Shown here: positions 10,160 through 22,700 of the stretch, piece after piece | Position numbering within the stretch: position 1 is the first letter of the stretch | Layout of the letters: each line of letters begins with the position of its first letter | NCBI GenBank assembly: GCA_003508835.1 | Contig: PUFA01000062.1 | Span: 1,030,001 to 1,094,000, forward strand | DNA from: Eonycteris spelaea | Lineage: Eukaryota > Chordata > Mammalia > Chiroptera > Pteropodidae | Direction of reading: 5' to 3' | Length of the DNA: 64,000 nucleotides | Program-made: the position numbers and the translations under genes | The notes under the pieces: generated by a model | What the model was told of the DNA's origin: nothing | Seen by the model: the letters and a program-made list of their open reading frames with translations, nothing else | Databases searched by the model: none

Positions 10160-13100
10160 CTACAGGTTCCAAAAAAAAAAAAAAAAAACACCAGGCTTAA
10201 AATAATAATCTGTATTATAAATTTGCCTTTTAGCAATATTTTAAAATAATATTCACAATTGTATTTCACTAAGTGATACGATCAAGTTTCAACAGAAAAA
10301 TATTTGAACTTCTATAATTATGAAAAAGTATTTACATAAACATTCCTAGGCTATATGCTATAGTTCTTATACTTTGTAATTAAAACTGAAGCACTTTCTA
10401 AACCCAGAGTTGTATTTTATCTTCTACTTTAAGGAACATCAAACTTCACCTAACAGAAATATATTCAATTAATAACCCAGACAAGAGTGCAAAAGTATTT
10501 TAACTCTGGCTATAAAAAAAAAATCTCACTATCTATATTTGAAAATGACATTTCTGATCTTTTTTCCCTTATGAAATCATAAAAAAATCTTTCTAAATCT
10601 AAAACCATCCCAGAGCTATGAACTGTGCATTACCCTGCAGATTCATGCAAAGGAATTTTAATCAGCCTTGGTACCTTCAACTCCTTGGAAAAGGTAAGGG
10701 GACAAGAAAAGAAGCTATGTGCAGGCTCTGATACTATGACTCTGGCTTTAGGAGGAAGGACCCTCTGACTTGTCACAGAAGGAACTTGGTTGGTCATGGA
10801 GAGGAGGACAAGAAGGGATTACCTTCCGCTCTCCTAACCACAAGAAGTCAAACACTTGGACAAACTAGACAAAGGAACCCCCAAGTTCTAGTCTTTGGAA
10901 GATGTGTAGTGGTGGTTCAGTCTAACCTACGAGCTCACAGGAGAAATAAGAGACCTTTCTTCAAATAAATAACTTGTGTTGACTCTAACTCAAGGGGATT
11001 GCACTTATATTATATATTCCCTCTCAATTCCCGGCTTCCTTTGAAAACCAGACGTTTTCATTTTCTGCTTATCCCTAACTATTCTATCCACAGAAAGTGA
11101 GGAGCACATTAATGATTCTTTAAAAATACACTGTCACTTGCAAAGGACATGATGATCCCTGAGGAGGTAAGAAACTCTGTGACACTTTGAAGTATACTCC
11201 TATTCAAAACTGCAACAGATAGATCTTTTTGTACTGATTTAGCCTGCACATCAGGTCTAAAAGTAAACATCATTTTGACTTAACTGTGCTGGTAGATGAC
11301 TCTCAAAAAGCAAGAGGGGAAAACATCCATATAATATTCAGAGACTATACTAGAAGTGAATTAAGAATTAACGCTCATTCCTAGCGAAATCCAAACATTT
11401 GCCCTCATGTTATCTGGTTTCTAACTATAGAAGCAATTGCATTTATTCCATAAAATGTAATTAATACCACTACACTTATAACAAGAAGTCATACTAGTAA
11501 CAGCTTATTTTCACAAATCCTACAAAAATAAAATAGATGACATTTTAAAAACAAAGCTTAAGCAATTAGAAAGCAGAATGTAAGATAGAGCTCAGGTCAC
11601 ACAGAAAATATGATGAACTATTCAACTAGCCACAGACATCAGACAATTTAACAGTTTTCTTAGAATAGATCGTGTGTAATATAAATAGGTCACATGCTAC
11701 TACTGTAAGGCGTCCTTTGCCTCAGCTGCACAGGACCCAAGCGAGCTCTCCTCCGAGGTCACCCAGAGTGCTCTGGTTTAGTCTTGTCAGATCCAACATA
11801 GGGCACTTCTGACAGGTCAGGGTGAACTACATTGGAACTAAAAGCAAAGGACTTTAAGGCTATTTGACTCAGTATTCAAAGCCTTCTTCAAGTAAATTCT
11901 CAAAGAATTCACATCTAAGAGAAAGGTGAATGCATTCCTCTTTGACATATGGTATCATTTGCCAACTACCTCCTGCTGGCAGACTGACAAAGACATTTTT
12001 GTCACTAAATCTGAAACTTCCACAAAAGCATATTTGACAGATTTCTGATCACTAATTTTACAATAAAGAAACTATAAGTCTTTATAAAATATACTATAAA
12101 TAACTTCATAGTTATAAATGAAATCAAATCTCTAAAACAAAAATGAGGGTGGCAAGGTAAGAAGGCTTAAAGAGATATAATTATGTATGTAATATAATTC
12201 CATATCTTATATTGCAGAAAATTATACAGTCAACTCTTCTTGTGATTAGAGTTAAATCAGTTGATTTGAGAAATACCAGGAAGCAAATAAAAGATTTCTG
12301 AATTAAGTAAATTGTGAAAAGCTTTAATAACAGTATTAAACTTTTCTTGCAGACACTAATAAGGGTCATTCTTGGGATTTTTCAAACTGCGGGTGTTTTG
12401 TGATGTCATTTTAAAATTAATACCTTCAAATATCATATTTATGTTTTAGAGTAAAATATTTTCAAAGAAAAATTCTCTCTCAACAGAGGAATATCATATA
12501 ATCAAATTCAAAGGTCATTTTCCAAAAAAGTCTAAAGCAGATTAAATGTGCAAGAGAGAAATATATTAGTAAATTATGATACAATTTCAATGATAAATTT
12601 TTAAAACTGAAAAAAATGAAGATTGAAAATCATTTTTAAAGCGCTGTAGCTATATGGAAAATGTGGTTTATTAATAAAGTAAATATTTATACATAAATTA
12701 TAGGTATGGGGCAAAGACTTTTATTAAAGTAATATGTAAAAATCAAAACAGTTCTATTAAGAAAGATGGGATTAAAGGCAATTTTATATTTCAAAGTTGT
12801 TATTGTGGTAACATTTCTATAACAGGAGTTGTTTTGAATGGATATAAATATATCCATAAAATATATATTGATTTAATGAAATCAATTTGACTAAATGAGT
12901 CATTTAATAAACTACTCTTCTAGGGTCATTTCTTAAATAGGTTCTCTTACACTATAGCAAAGCTTTCTGACATCATTAGACAGAATCTAGGGAAATAAAG
13001 AGTAAAGAATTATTATTACATACTCTAAAGAGGAAGAATGATAGAGAAAACCCAAAAGAGCCATACAGAGAAATCCTATAAAACTAATCTTGCATTAAAC

Positions 13101-13406
13101 CTTTCATTTTAATCTTAATGAGAAATTAATAGCATACATGGACTTCACTATAACACTTTCTAAGTGAGCAGAGTAAGCACTGAGGAAGCTACTGAAAACT
13201 AAACATATAACACATTACGTATCAATGATTACTACAAATTTCTTCTGCGATAGATATCACCAAATATTGATATTTACACAATTTCTTGTCTGAGTCATAT
13301 GTACATTGTTCGTTCAGTTAAATTTTCAAATTATCAAAGATTTTAAAAATCTAATTATCCCATTAAAAGGCAAGCACTTATGATGGTCTATATTTATATG
13401 TATTAC
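10160..13406 (-). other. ARAP2 intron between exons 12 and 13
   Basis: Intron of 3.2 kb, mostly unique AT-rich sequence, with an 18-base A run (plus strand) beside exon 13 and a small perfect palindrome at 12838-12857. No gene seen. Confidence 0.65.
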
Positions 13407-13619
13407 CCAAAGCAGAGATCCAGTATGGATAGAGCTCCTTGGTAAGAAGTGCATCGTCAGTGTCAGAGAGAAAACTTTTCAAAACATCCGTCACATCTTC
13501 AAGCTGATGTTTTCCAGCCCTCAATTTAAAGCTTCTTGCATCCTTTTTGAAACTTTCCAGGAGTTCACTTATGTGCAAAGGATCACCATTCTTTTGATAG
13601 ATATATTTGCACCCTAAGC
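13407..13619 (-). CDS. ARAP2: ARAP2 exon 12: RhoGAP core, lacking the arginine finger
   Basis: 213 bases, acceptor aaacaaag/GCTTAG, donor GCTTTGG/gtaata. It encodes LGCKYIYQKNGDPLHISELL through SDTDDALLTKELYPYWISAL. Catalytic RhoGAPs have G-x-x-x-x-x-I-(Y/F)-R-x-(S/C)-G here. This protein has YIYQKNG, glutamine replacing the arginine finger, as reported for ARAP2, whose RhoGAP domain binds RhoA-GTP without notable GAP activity. The LKSFLSDTDDALLT motif matches the family's LK-x-FLR-x-LP-x-PL(L/I)T. A second AG six bases inside the exon (start 13613) would remove two residues (LG) in frame. Confidence 0.96.
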
Positions 13620-14019
13620 CTTTGTTTAAAAAAAATAATAGTCAGATGAAAAAAATGTCTAAGATCAACATCCACTTTGATATCTTAAAAATAGAACATA
13701 TTTTTGTCTTGGGATGATGAGCAAAACAAAATAATTATCTGAGAGATAATAAAAAATTTTTTAAATATCATTATCAAAGAGGGGAAAAGGCTTGTCCCCT
13801 AATTTTAATATTTAAAATGTAAACAAGATAAACTATTCCATTCTCACTTTTAGCAAGACCCTGGTCAGCCTTGTCCTCAGTCCTTCATAGTATCTTTTTC
13901 AAAAATTCTTTTACAATAAGTGCCCTATCCTTACTTAGTTCCCAGAATACAAACCTGCCTCCAGTTTCACTGACAATACGTGAGGTTCTCTGGTATAAAT
14001 TTTTTCAACTCTCTACATG

Positions 14020-14039
14020 CACACACACACACGTACACA

Positions 14040-14101
<62 letters not shown>
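14020..14101. repeat. Compound microsatellite (CA)n-(TC)26-(CA)n
   Basis: CA repeats flank an uninterrupted run of 26 TC units (14043-14094). On the transcript strand it reads as a pure (GA)26 tract some 420 bases upstream of the exon 12 acceptor. Confidence 0.95.
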
Positions 14102-14746
14102 TATTCATAAATCTGCCTGTTCCCACTTTCACTTTCTAACCAGTTGGGCCATCTCCTTTTTAAAATTAATTCACCAAGTGCCTCATATAAAATAAGAGGA
14201 AAAGTAGTGGTTAGTAGTAGGAGAAGTGATGACGACAGTAAAGACGACGATACAAAAACAAAAACCCTCGCCTCTCCCAGGTCTCCTGTCTCTCTTCCTC
14301 CCAAAACCAAGCTGAGCTTTCTATATTTATTGTTTCTACCATCTCACATCCCTGTTCATTCTTTAACCACACAATCTTGCTTCTGTATCCAAGTCCCACT
14401 CTATTAGGACCATCTTTATCAAGAATATCAATGACATTCTAGTTTCTAGATGCTTTTCAGTTTTTATCTAATGAGAATTCCCTGCGCTATTTGATACTCC
14501 AAAGGAATCCCTGTTAAAATTATCTTAATCTCATGGCTTTCATGGGATTATGATACCGTATCTTTTTTCCCCTTCCTCAATGGCTACTCTTCCAGTCCTC
14601 CATTAATTCCACGTATCTAATATTCACTGATAATTCCAGGAATCAATCCTCAATTTTTTCTTCCCAACTCCCCTATCTACCCAACCTCATCACTTCAACT
14701 ACTACACATATATTTTCATGCAGGTTTTAATTTCTAAGATGTCAAA

Positions 14747-14767
14747 TACACACACACACACACACAT
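14747..14767. repeat. (CA)n microsatellite
   Basis: About ten uninterrupted CA units. Confidence 0.9.
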
Positions 14768-14999
14768 GCATTTTAATACGCATGTATCACATGCATGCCA
14801 CACACACTTATACATATGGACAAATCAAAATAAACTACAGGAATTAATTTTCCTTCCTCATTCACTAACTCACCTTCCAATCTCAACATGTCCTTTATCT
14901 TATTCCTCTATCTCAATATATGGCATGGCCTCCCCCCGGGCCCTTTCAAGTCAGAACCTTTCTTTCTCACCACATTTTTTTTTTTAAATGTCATCATGT

Positions 15000-15710
15000 C
15001 GTATAGAGTTTCATCCTGACCTCAGTCTCCACTTCCCCCTTCTTTCCGTCCCACACGCTGTTGTTTAGTACATTCGATTCCTCACAACCCCTGCCCGCTC
15101 TTCTCGTGCAGTGCTCCAGGGCGTCTCAGCAATAGAGAGCGACCTAAGATGCATACAGGTCTACTGGTGTTACTATCCTGCCCGGAAAATCTGGATGCCG
15201 CCCTCTCACTGCCGACAAGGCCAAGTTCGAGGACTTTACTCACCTATACAAGATGCTACATGACTTAGCCTAACCCTCCTGCCCTCTTCCTGTCTATCCC
15301 TCTCCCCCTCACACTAAGTTCTGGCCGCACTGAGCATCACGAAGTTCCCTGAACAGACAATTGCTCCTCGTAACTCTGCACATGGGCACCCACTTTTTGA
15401 TTCATGACTTCTAACTAGCTCATATTTTCTCTTAAGACTCACGGAAGGCACCATGCCTCACCCATGAAGCCCTCCATGATCACCCCTACTCTGGGTGAAA
15501 TTTACCCCTTTACCACACGGAAGCCTGTACCAAGCCTGGAACTTCTCTACCGTAGAATTTAGTGAGCTTGAGATGTAACTGTCTGCCACTTGTCATGGAT
15601 TCACAAATCTGTAAACTCCTGGAAGGCTGGGTCATGCTTATTCTCCGTATATAGCAGCTACAGATTGCCTAGAAGAATTCTGCTGGTATTCAATAAATGA
15701 CCACTTAATG
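15000..15710 (+). mobile_element. L2 LINE 3' part
   Basis: The 3' end carries the L2 hallmarks in order: 'aaactcctggaaggctggg', then 'attcaataaatgaccactta' at the terminus. The upstream pyrimidine-rich stretch with 'tgaagccctccatgatcacc' also fits the L2 body. Confidence 0.7.
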
Positions 15711-17420
15711 CAAGAATAAGCAAATTACACAAAACACAATTGTGACTAAGTTCCTGAGATATTAGTTTCCTGGTTGAGTAAATTTCTGATAGTTGGTACT
15801 CGAATAAGTTAACTTAATGTGAATTTGTACATAACTGTTTACATAAATTAAAATAACTACTAACTAACTACTGTAACTCACTTAAAAAATTTAAATTCCA
15901 AAAAATATACCATGAACTTCGTCAAGTTCAAATCTTGACACAATGAATACCAAAAAATAAAAAAATAAAAAAATTGGCCTTTAAGTTTTAACCCAAAAGT
16001 AAGGAAGTTCAAAATAAGTTTGACTTTAAAGGCTCTGAGCCAAACAACTACATCTTATAATGACTGGGCATTTTCTACGTTTATATTAAATTTCTATTCT
16101 ACATGTTTATAACATTGGGGTTTTCCCCATGTTCTGCTCATTAAAAAACAAAATAAAATAAAGAGTCTTTCATTGGCTTTATTACTTTAATATGCAAGTT
16201 AATGTACCTTGTGTTAGAGTTATAAAGTAGTTATAATGTATGAAATTTAGTTGAAAACAATATAATGCTTAATGATTTTAAATTCAAATAAACACCACAA
16301 AGAAACTTCTGATTTCCCTAGAGAAACATTAAATTGGATACACTGGAGCTAGTCGAGTTATTTTAATCATCTGTCAGCTTCAGAAAGACTCTATGCCGTT
16401 ATGAAACTAACATGATGTGAGAATTCTCAATGAGGTAGGTTATGCTCTTGCCAAAATATAATATGTGTGCAATTCATTTATACCTGTGAGATGCAAGTGA
16501 ACTAATAATGAGTAAGTAATAAAGATGATAACCTTCTTTTTCTCCCATTGTCAAATAAACAGATGATTACAGCTAATAAGAAAAATATAAACATACTATC
16601 ATAGAAGGGAATTTCATAGAATGTGATTAAATGCATATTTACAGTAGACATAATTAAAAAACAATGAATCTGAATATTAATATTTGGATTATTTATGAAA
16701 TAAGTAAAATACTTAAACTGACACCCTTCCTAGAAGAAAAGAGATTAACATACATACAATAAATTTCCAAATATTATTTTCTTCATAGGCTTTATTTGAT
16801 ATTGTGTTGTGTATCAGCTTACTGTCAGTTGTCATGCAGATGATTCATGGATTTGTCTTTAACTTTTTACCACTACTGCTGTATTTTCAGTACCAAGATC
16901 AGCAACTGGCACACAGACTCTCAATAAGTGAGTAATAAACACACAGTGTTTCACTACAGTTCTCTCACTGATTATACTTTCTTTTCAAATTAAAACCAGT
17001 CAAAGACATTTCTAATTTTAGAACCAAAGTTAATACACCTTCCAAAATACCACAACATCAATCATTTCACTCTTTTCTACATTTTTAATTGAAATCAATA
17101 GCATTTATTTCAGATTAAAGGCAGAAATTTTATATTAAAAACGTAGTTAAGAAATTTCTGCTTTTTAGAGTATTAAGGAAATCTGAACAACAAAAAGGAG
17201 GAATTTAAAGAATTGGTAGTGTAATGTGAAAAATAAAACAGTAAGTAAGATAAAGGCATTCTTTAACTGTCCAGGCATATCTAAAATACTACTATCACAT
17301 ATTAAAATGAAGCTGACCCTGTAGGTCTCAATCAAGTTTTTTTTTTCCTGCAAACTATTAAAAAATCTGTTACAATTTAGAAACTATTACAATTACATAT
17401 GACCTATAACAGATAAATGA

Positions 17421-17455
17421 AACACACACACACACACACACACAAACACACACGT
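17421..17455. repeat. (CA)n microsatellite
   Basis: CA repeat with one AA interruption, followed by 'cgtgcgtg'. Confidence 0.9.
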
Positions 17456-17882
17456 GCGTGCTTTGTATGCATGCTTAAAAAAAGTAAATTATTTTTACAT
17501 ATTGTCCCATAGTCTGCCATTTCTAAAAATATGCTTAGGCAGCACTTTGCATTCCATTCCCCTAGACTGACTTTACTGTAGGCTTGTAACGTGTGAAAAA
17601 TCGTCTTTATTTTTATATACATTTTATAACATAGATTCTTTCAATATGTTATTTATATTTTATGCATATAAAGAAGAAAGGAAATGGTAAAAGTACATTA
17701 TATAATTTAAATGAGTTTTTTGGAAGGACTGGCATTTAACTGAGCAGTGCCTGTTTTTATTTTTCACTGACGTACTTGCAAATAGAAAGAGCTCTAATTC
17801 AGTCCAATGAAGGTACCACTTAAAAACTGTAAGAATGATACTATGAGTTCCAGGGGTTGAATAAAAACTCTATGATACTTAC

Positions 17883-18046
17883 CATACTGTGTAACAAATG
17901 CTATACAGCTGTTCACGATAATGGGAACGTCGTTTTTGCTGAGCTGCTGATCTTGTAATGCATTACCATCTGTACCTGCTGCTTTCTCAATTGCAGTATG
18001 CCAGACTGTGAAATCCAACTTCGTATGCCCATGGATGTATAATGTT
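17883..18046 (-). CDS. ARAP2: ARAP2 exon 11: end of PH4 and start of RhoGAP
   Basis: 164 bases, acceptor ctttacag/AACATT, donor CAGTATG/gtaagt. It encodes TLYIHGHTKLDFTVWHTAIE, a linker KAAGTDGNALQDQQLSKND, then VPIIVNSCIAFVTQY. DFTVWHTAIE is the C-terminal PH helix with its tryptophan. VPIIVNSCIAFVTQYG is the first helix of RhoGAP domains (consensus P-x-x-V-x-x-C-x-x-x-I-x-x-x-G). The exon ends one base into that glycine codon. Confidence 0.96.
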
Positions 18047-18469
18047 CTGTAAAGTTTGAAACGCATTTCGAATTATAATTTTGCTTTAAAAAATACTTCT
18101 AGACAGATAATGCTTAAATCCAGATACATGTGACCTTGTCTAACCGATGAGAAGAAAAACCCTCCATCTACCACCAGCTTCCATTCAATCCCTCTTTTGC
18201 CGGCACAGTCACATCTATCCATAGAGAAGAGGAGATGCTCTGAATCTGTGGTCTCACCTTTCATTCCCCGACCCCTTTTATTCTTTTCTGCATAAACTGA
18301 ACTGCAACTGTTCTGGCAAGCATTACCTTTGACTTCTAATGAATATTTGTGGCTGTATTTTTTCAATATTTAGAACTGATGATTTCTTAAACAAAAGGAC
18401 ACATAGAAAGAGACTGAAAATCCACCCACCTTAAGTAATAAACCATAACACGAATTAATATTAATTTTT

Positions 18470-19130
18470 AGACACCTGCACCTTCGTATGCCACAAACAC
18501 ATCTCAAACCTTTCTGCCTCCTCATACCGAACTGGTACTATGATTCTCCACTTATCCTGCCAGAAATTTAGGGTTAATTGTAGATTGGTTCCCTACTGCC
18601 CACCTTGCCACTTCCTCATGAACTCAGTCACAAAATTCTGTTGGTTCCAGTCCCCTGGCATATTCACTCTGCCTCCTCTTCATTCCAACATTGCCGTATT
18701 TCAGGTCCTTCTATTGCTCCTTGAGTCACTAAAACCCCTCTGAACAGACTTCTTTCCCAATTCCCCACCTCTCTAATCCCTACTCTTCACTGCTGCCAGA
18801 ACGAACTTCCTAAGATGCAAAGCTAATGACATCACTTTCTGATTATTGTTCTTCTATAGCTGTGGAGTTTTCAAGATGAAAAGGCCTTCATGACCTGGGC
18901 CTGTGTTTACCCTTCGCCTTTGCCGGTGCCCTACGAGGAAGACGCACTAAAAGATTACATCTCCTTACCTCTGTAATAAATATTTCCTGCTCTTTGGCTG
19001 GGAACTCGAACAGCCCTCCTGGACACTCTACCTCTGATGTTCCTCCTATAACAGGCATTCCTTCTTAATCCTGAACAGCCACTCTGCCCTCCATTATACC
19101 ATCTGCGAATATTTTAGCTGCTAGACCCCA
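18470..19130 (+). mobile_element. L2 LINE body
   Basis: Contains 'gctgccagaacgaacttcct' and 'cttcatgacctgggcctgtg', degraded forms of the L2 segments 'agccagagtgatctt' and 'caaggccctccatgacctgg'. The 3' end is missing. Confidence 0.65.
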
Positions 19131-19383
19131 AACTTTGCACAGGCAAACAAGAAAAACATTTCAGTATCTCTAGTCATTAGCAAGTGCATTTAACAAGGAC
19201 ATAATAGTTTTAAAGTTCTACACTAGATACAAAGACTGATTTGAAACACTAGTTAAAGTAATCGCTGATGTACATTTACAGCAAAGTAAAGCTATTTAAT
19301 CTCGATTTCAAACTATGAGAGGGCTACTTTGAAGTCAACCCAAAAAGAAAGGAATGTGCTGAGCTGCATGAAATTGGGTTGTT

Positions 19384-19423
19384 GGGGTTTTTTTTTGGGG
19401 GGGGGAGGTGGGGGGCAGGGAGG
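19384..19423 (+). repeat. G-rich low-complexity tract
   Basis: Four or more G runs of 3 to 9 bases in 37 bases (19384-19387, 19397-19405, 19410-19415, 19418-19420). It matches a G-quadruplex pattern on the plus strand. The ARAP2 transcript would carry the C-rich strand. Confidence 0.85.
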
Positions 19424-20749
19424 TGAAACCACTCGTAGTCCTGAAAATACACTGGCCTTAACTTAAAAAGAAAAGTCCTCCTTTTTTTCCTTTGGTTTCT
19501 TTTCTTAAATGTTCCTCTGAGAGCTACTGGTACCTCACCATGCTCACTTCTACCATCTCCTGAACTTGCCGTAGCTACTAGTACTTCACTGGCGTCCGTG
19601 CCTGTGATCTTCATCTCTTGCTTTCTGACATCTTTATCTATTGTTTTTATTTTACACACCACTATGGCAGCCCTGACCTCTAGATTTTGCAATTTTCTTT
19701 CTGAAGAATTCTGACAGTTACTCTAACACTTCTTACATGCGTTAGTCTTTTCATTTATCTCACGTCTTGAGCTCAAAAGTATTCTATTGCTGGTTAGATT
19801 TGTCTAAATGAAACTGTAATACTCAGGTAATTCCCCTGAAAAATATCAATCCCCCACTACATCACTGGACCTAACCAAAATTATTGCTAAATTCAGGAGT
19901 TAGGTACAGAGAAATTTTTTAAGTTTTTGAGTCTCAAGTTGTTTTTTTTTTTAATCTGATGATTAAGCTCTAAATTTGCTATAAAATTTTTGAAACTGTT
20001 TGCTTTTAAACAAACAAGTACTATGGGTGAGTAATTCAGTGATCAGTGAAAAGTAAATCCAAAATGCAATGGCCCTCCTATAATACCAGAGTAAGTCGGC
20101 CATGAACTGTGAATGTTTCAAACTTCAAAAGTTCCTTCTAAACAGAAGAAATCCCATGATGACAAGTTTGGCTGTCTCCTTGTGAACTGGTGAAAGGTAG
20201 AACAAGTAATGACAAGTTAACTCCTGAGTCAACTTGTCAAAGACTGAGTTCTAAAATATATCATCTATTACGGTAGATGTTTGACATTTAACTGCATCAC
20301 TTCAGCAACTCTTCTCTCTGGTGCTTATCTAAACTCTGTGCACACCGAACGAAGCATCAAAAGATATTTTCAACACAAATGCTGGTGAAGTTTGTGATTT
20401 TGTGTGTTATCAAACAATGATTTTATATTTCTGGATTAGAATGCCAAAGAAACATTCATTTACATCTTGAAAATCTGACAAGTTACTTTGAAGAACTGTA
20501 ATTATAGAGAGAATCATTCTAATTGTACACACCCCAAGCATAAATTTTAAGTGGGAAATTCAAAGCCGTATAAAGAAACACCTCTAAAACCTATAATGAA
20601 TCAAGACAGTTCAGTAAGACTCAGAAACCAAGTTCTTTTACTAATAAAAAAAATTCTCAAAGTTGCAATAACCAATCTAGTGACAAGAATCAGAAGTGTC
20701 TTCACAAATAACATAATCAGTAAATTTCACCGTATAAAAAATAAATTCA

Positions 20750-21137
20750 CATAGAGATATTATGCCAAGTGAAAGACATCAGACAGAGAAAGATAAATAC
20801 CAAATGATTTCACTCATATGCGAATCTAAGGAACAAAAAGAACAAACTAATCAAAAACAGACTCACAAATAATGGAAAATTTGATGATGGACAGAGGGGA
20901 AGGGGGTTGGGAGATTAGGAAAACAGGTGAAAGGTTAAAGAAGTACAAATTAATAGTTAATAGTTGGTTACAGGGTTGGGGAGCACAGCAGATGGAATGC
21001 AGTTAGCATTAATATGATGGCTAGGTGGAGGGCCAGGGGAGGGAGGGAGCAATTAGAGGGATCATTTTATAACTATATAGAAGTCTAACCAATGTACTGT
21101 ATCCTTGAAACTAATTTAAATAATTTTTTTAAAAATC
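20750..21137 (+). mobile_element. L1 LINE 3' end (5'-truncated)
   Basis: Contains the L1 terminal landmarks 'taccaaatgatttcactcat', then 'atcta' and later a G-rich 3' UTR ('ggggaagggggttgggag'), ending 'accttgaaactaattt'-like sequence and an A/T tail. The orientation is antisense to ARAP2. Confidence 0.85.
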
Positions 21138-21289
21138 AATTATATGACTAAAGAACATTTTAACACAACTAAAAAGCAAGTATCAGACTCCGCAATAGGA
21201 CTTAAAAAGATAGAGCTTAAGGATATATACAAAACAAAAAACACCGAGTCTTCTAGTATAAATCAGCATTTGTTTGACCAGAAACTATT

Positions 21290-22700
21290 TTTTTTATCAT
21301 TTCTGAAAGATATTTTTCCTTAACAGAATATTTTAGGTTAACAGCTGCTGGTTTGGTTATTTTCTTTTGGATCTTTCTTCTCCTCACACCAGTTTTCAGG
21401 AATTAGATTGTGATATATCTTGATGTGGCTTATCTTTATCAAGCTTGAGGTATGTTGATCTTAGTACACGTGTAGGTTTGTAGTTTTTAACAAATTCAGA
21501 AAATGGTTGCATTTATTCAAAGTTTTGGTTTTTTTTAACTCCATCTTTCTCTTCTCTCATTTTTAGATTCTAATTGTACTTACATGGCACTGCTTGATAA
21601 TTGTTCTCTATAGGTTGCTGAGGTTCTGGTGCTTTTAGTGTTTTCTCTCTGTGCTTAAGTTTTGATCATTTCCGTTGTAATGTCTTCAAGCTCATTGATC
21701 CTTTTTTTAAGTATTGTACTCTTGCGTTAAGCCAATCGAGGGAAATTTCTTCAGATACCATATCCTTTAACTTAAGAAGTTTCATTTTTTAGTTATTTTT
21801 TCTCACTATGTTGATGTTTTCTTTTACATCTTTGAATGTATTTATAATTTATAATATTTAAAAATCACTGTTTAGATTCTTTGCTAATTTCATTATTTTT
21901 CTCATTTCTGGATCAGTTCCTATCAACTGATTTGCAGCTTTTCCACATCACTAGTAATTTTAACCATATGCTAAACATGGTTACTTGTGGAACAGCTAAT
22001 TCTTTGAAGGTCTACTTTTGAAACTTAGGTAGAAATAGAGCAGCCTTTACTCTTGGATTAGTTTGGCCCTGATACTGTGAATCTACTTTTCTGAGGTCTT
22101 TACTAATGCATTCCCTATGTGTTTAATGAGGTCTGTCTACCATGGCTGGATGGAATTTGCACATACGCCAGCACTGTCTAAGCTCTGGGAATTGTTCAAC
22201 TCATAGCACCACCATGGGAGTTGTTTCTGCCTGGCTTCTTAGAGTTTCACCTTACAAATATGTAGATTAGTACTGAGCCAAAGACAGACGCGAACTCCTA
22301 CAAAGAGTAGGAGTTCTAAAACTCTTTCTCTACATTTCCCTCTGCTCTGGTAATCTATCCTGCAAATTTTAGTGACTACAGATTCCCTGAACTCCTATCT
22401 CTCTCTCTTCAACATTGCAAAACCACCACATTCTGCTTGGGTCTCCCTAAGCCTTATGCCTTGGACTGAGAAGTGCTTACAGATAGGAAGCCACTTATTT
22501 TGTTTCACTTCTGTCCATTAGTACAATCCCAAATGCCTATTATACAAACCCTAGAAATAGTTTGTTTCATATGTTTTGTCCAGTTTTCTAGTTGTTTGAA
22601 TGAGAGAGCATATATGAGGCCAGTTATTTCTTCAGTCAGAAATTTGAGTCCGGCAAATTTTATTTAGTCACTACATCCGTAAATTACTCTCAATTTAGTT
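21290..22700. mobile_element. Possible old L1-derived sequence
   Basis: T-rich stretch whose wording ('ctttgctaatttcattattt', 'ctcatttctggatcagttcc') resembles a recurrent old L1M-type repeat. I cannot name the subfamily or orientation, and part may be unique intron. Confidence 0.4.

Larger units (their letters stand above)
13620..17882 (-). other. ARAP2 intron between exons 11 and 12
   Basis: Intron of 4.3 kb holding the compound CA/CT microsatellite at 14020-14101, a CA repeat at 14747-14767, an L2 on the plus strand at about 15000-15710 and a CA repeat at 17421-17455. Open frames over the CT repeat on either strand are repeat artefacts. Confidence 0.7.

Noticed and set aside
13611..13616. 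Exon 12 starting at the second AG (13613) as the main form
   Set aside because: The longer form gives G-L-G-C-K, in line with the RhoGAP family spacing before the finger loop. The shorter form is kept only as a possible variant.
14005..14310. Open frames over the CT/GA repeat on both strands
   Set aside because: Their length comes from the dinucleotide repeat (runs of Ser-Leu or Arg-Glu), not from coding sequence.
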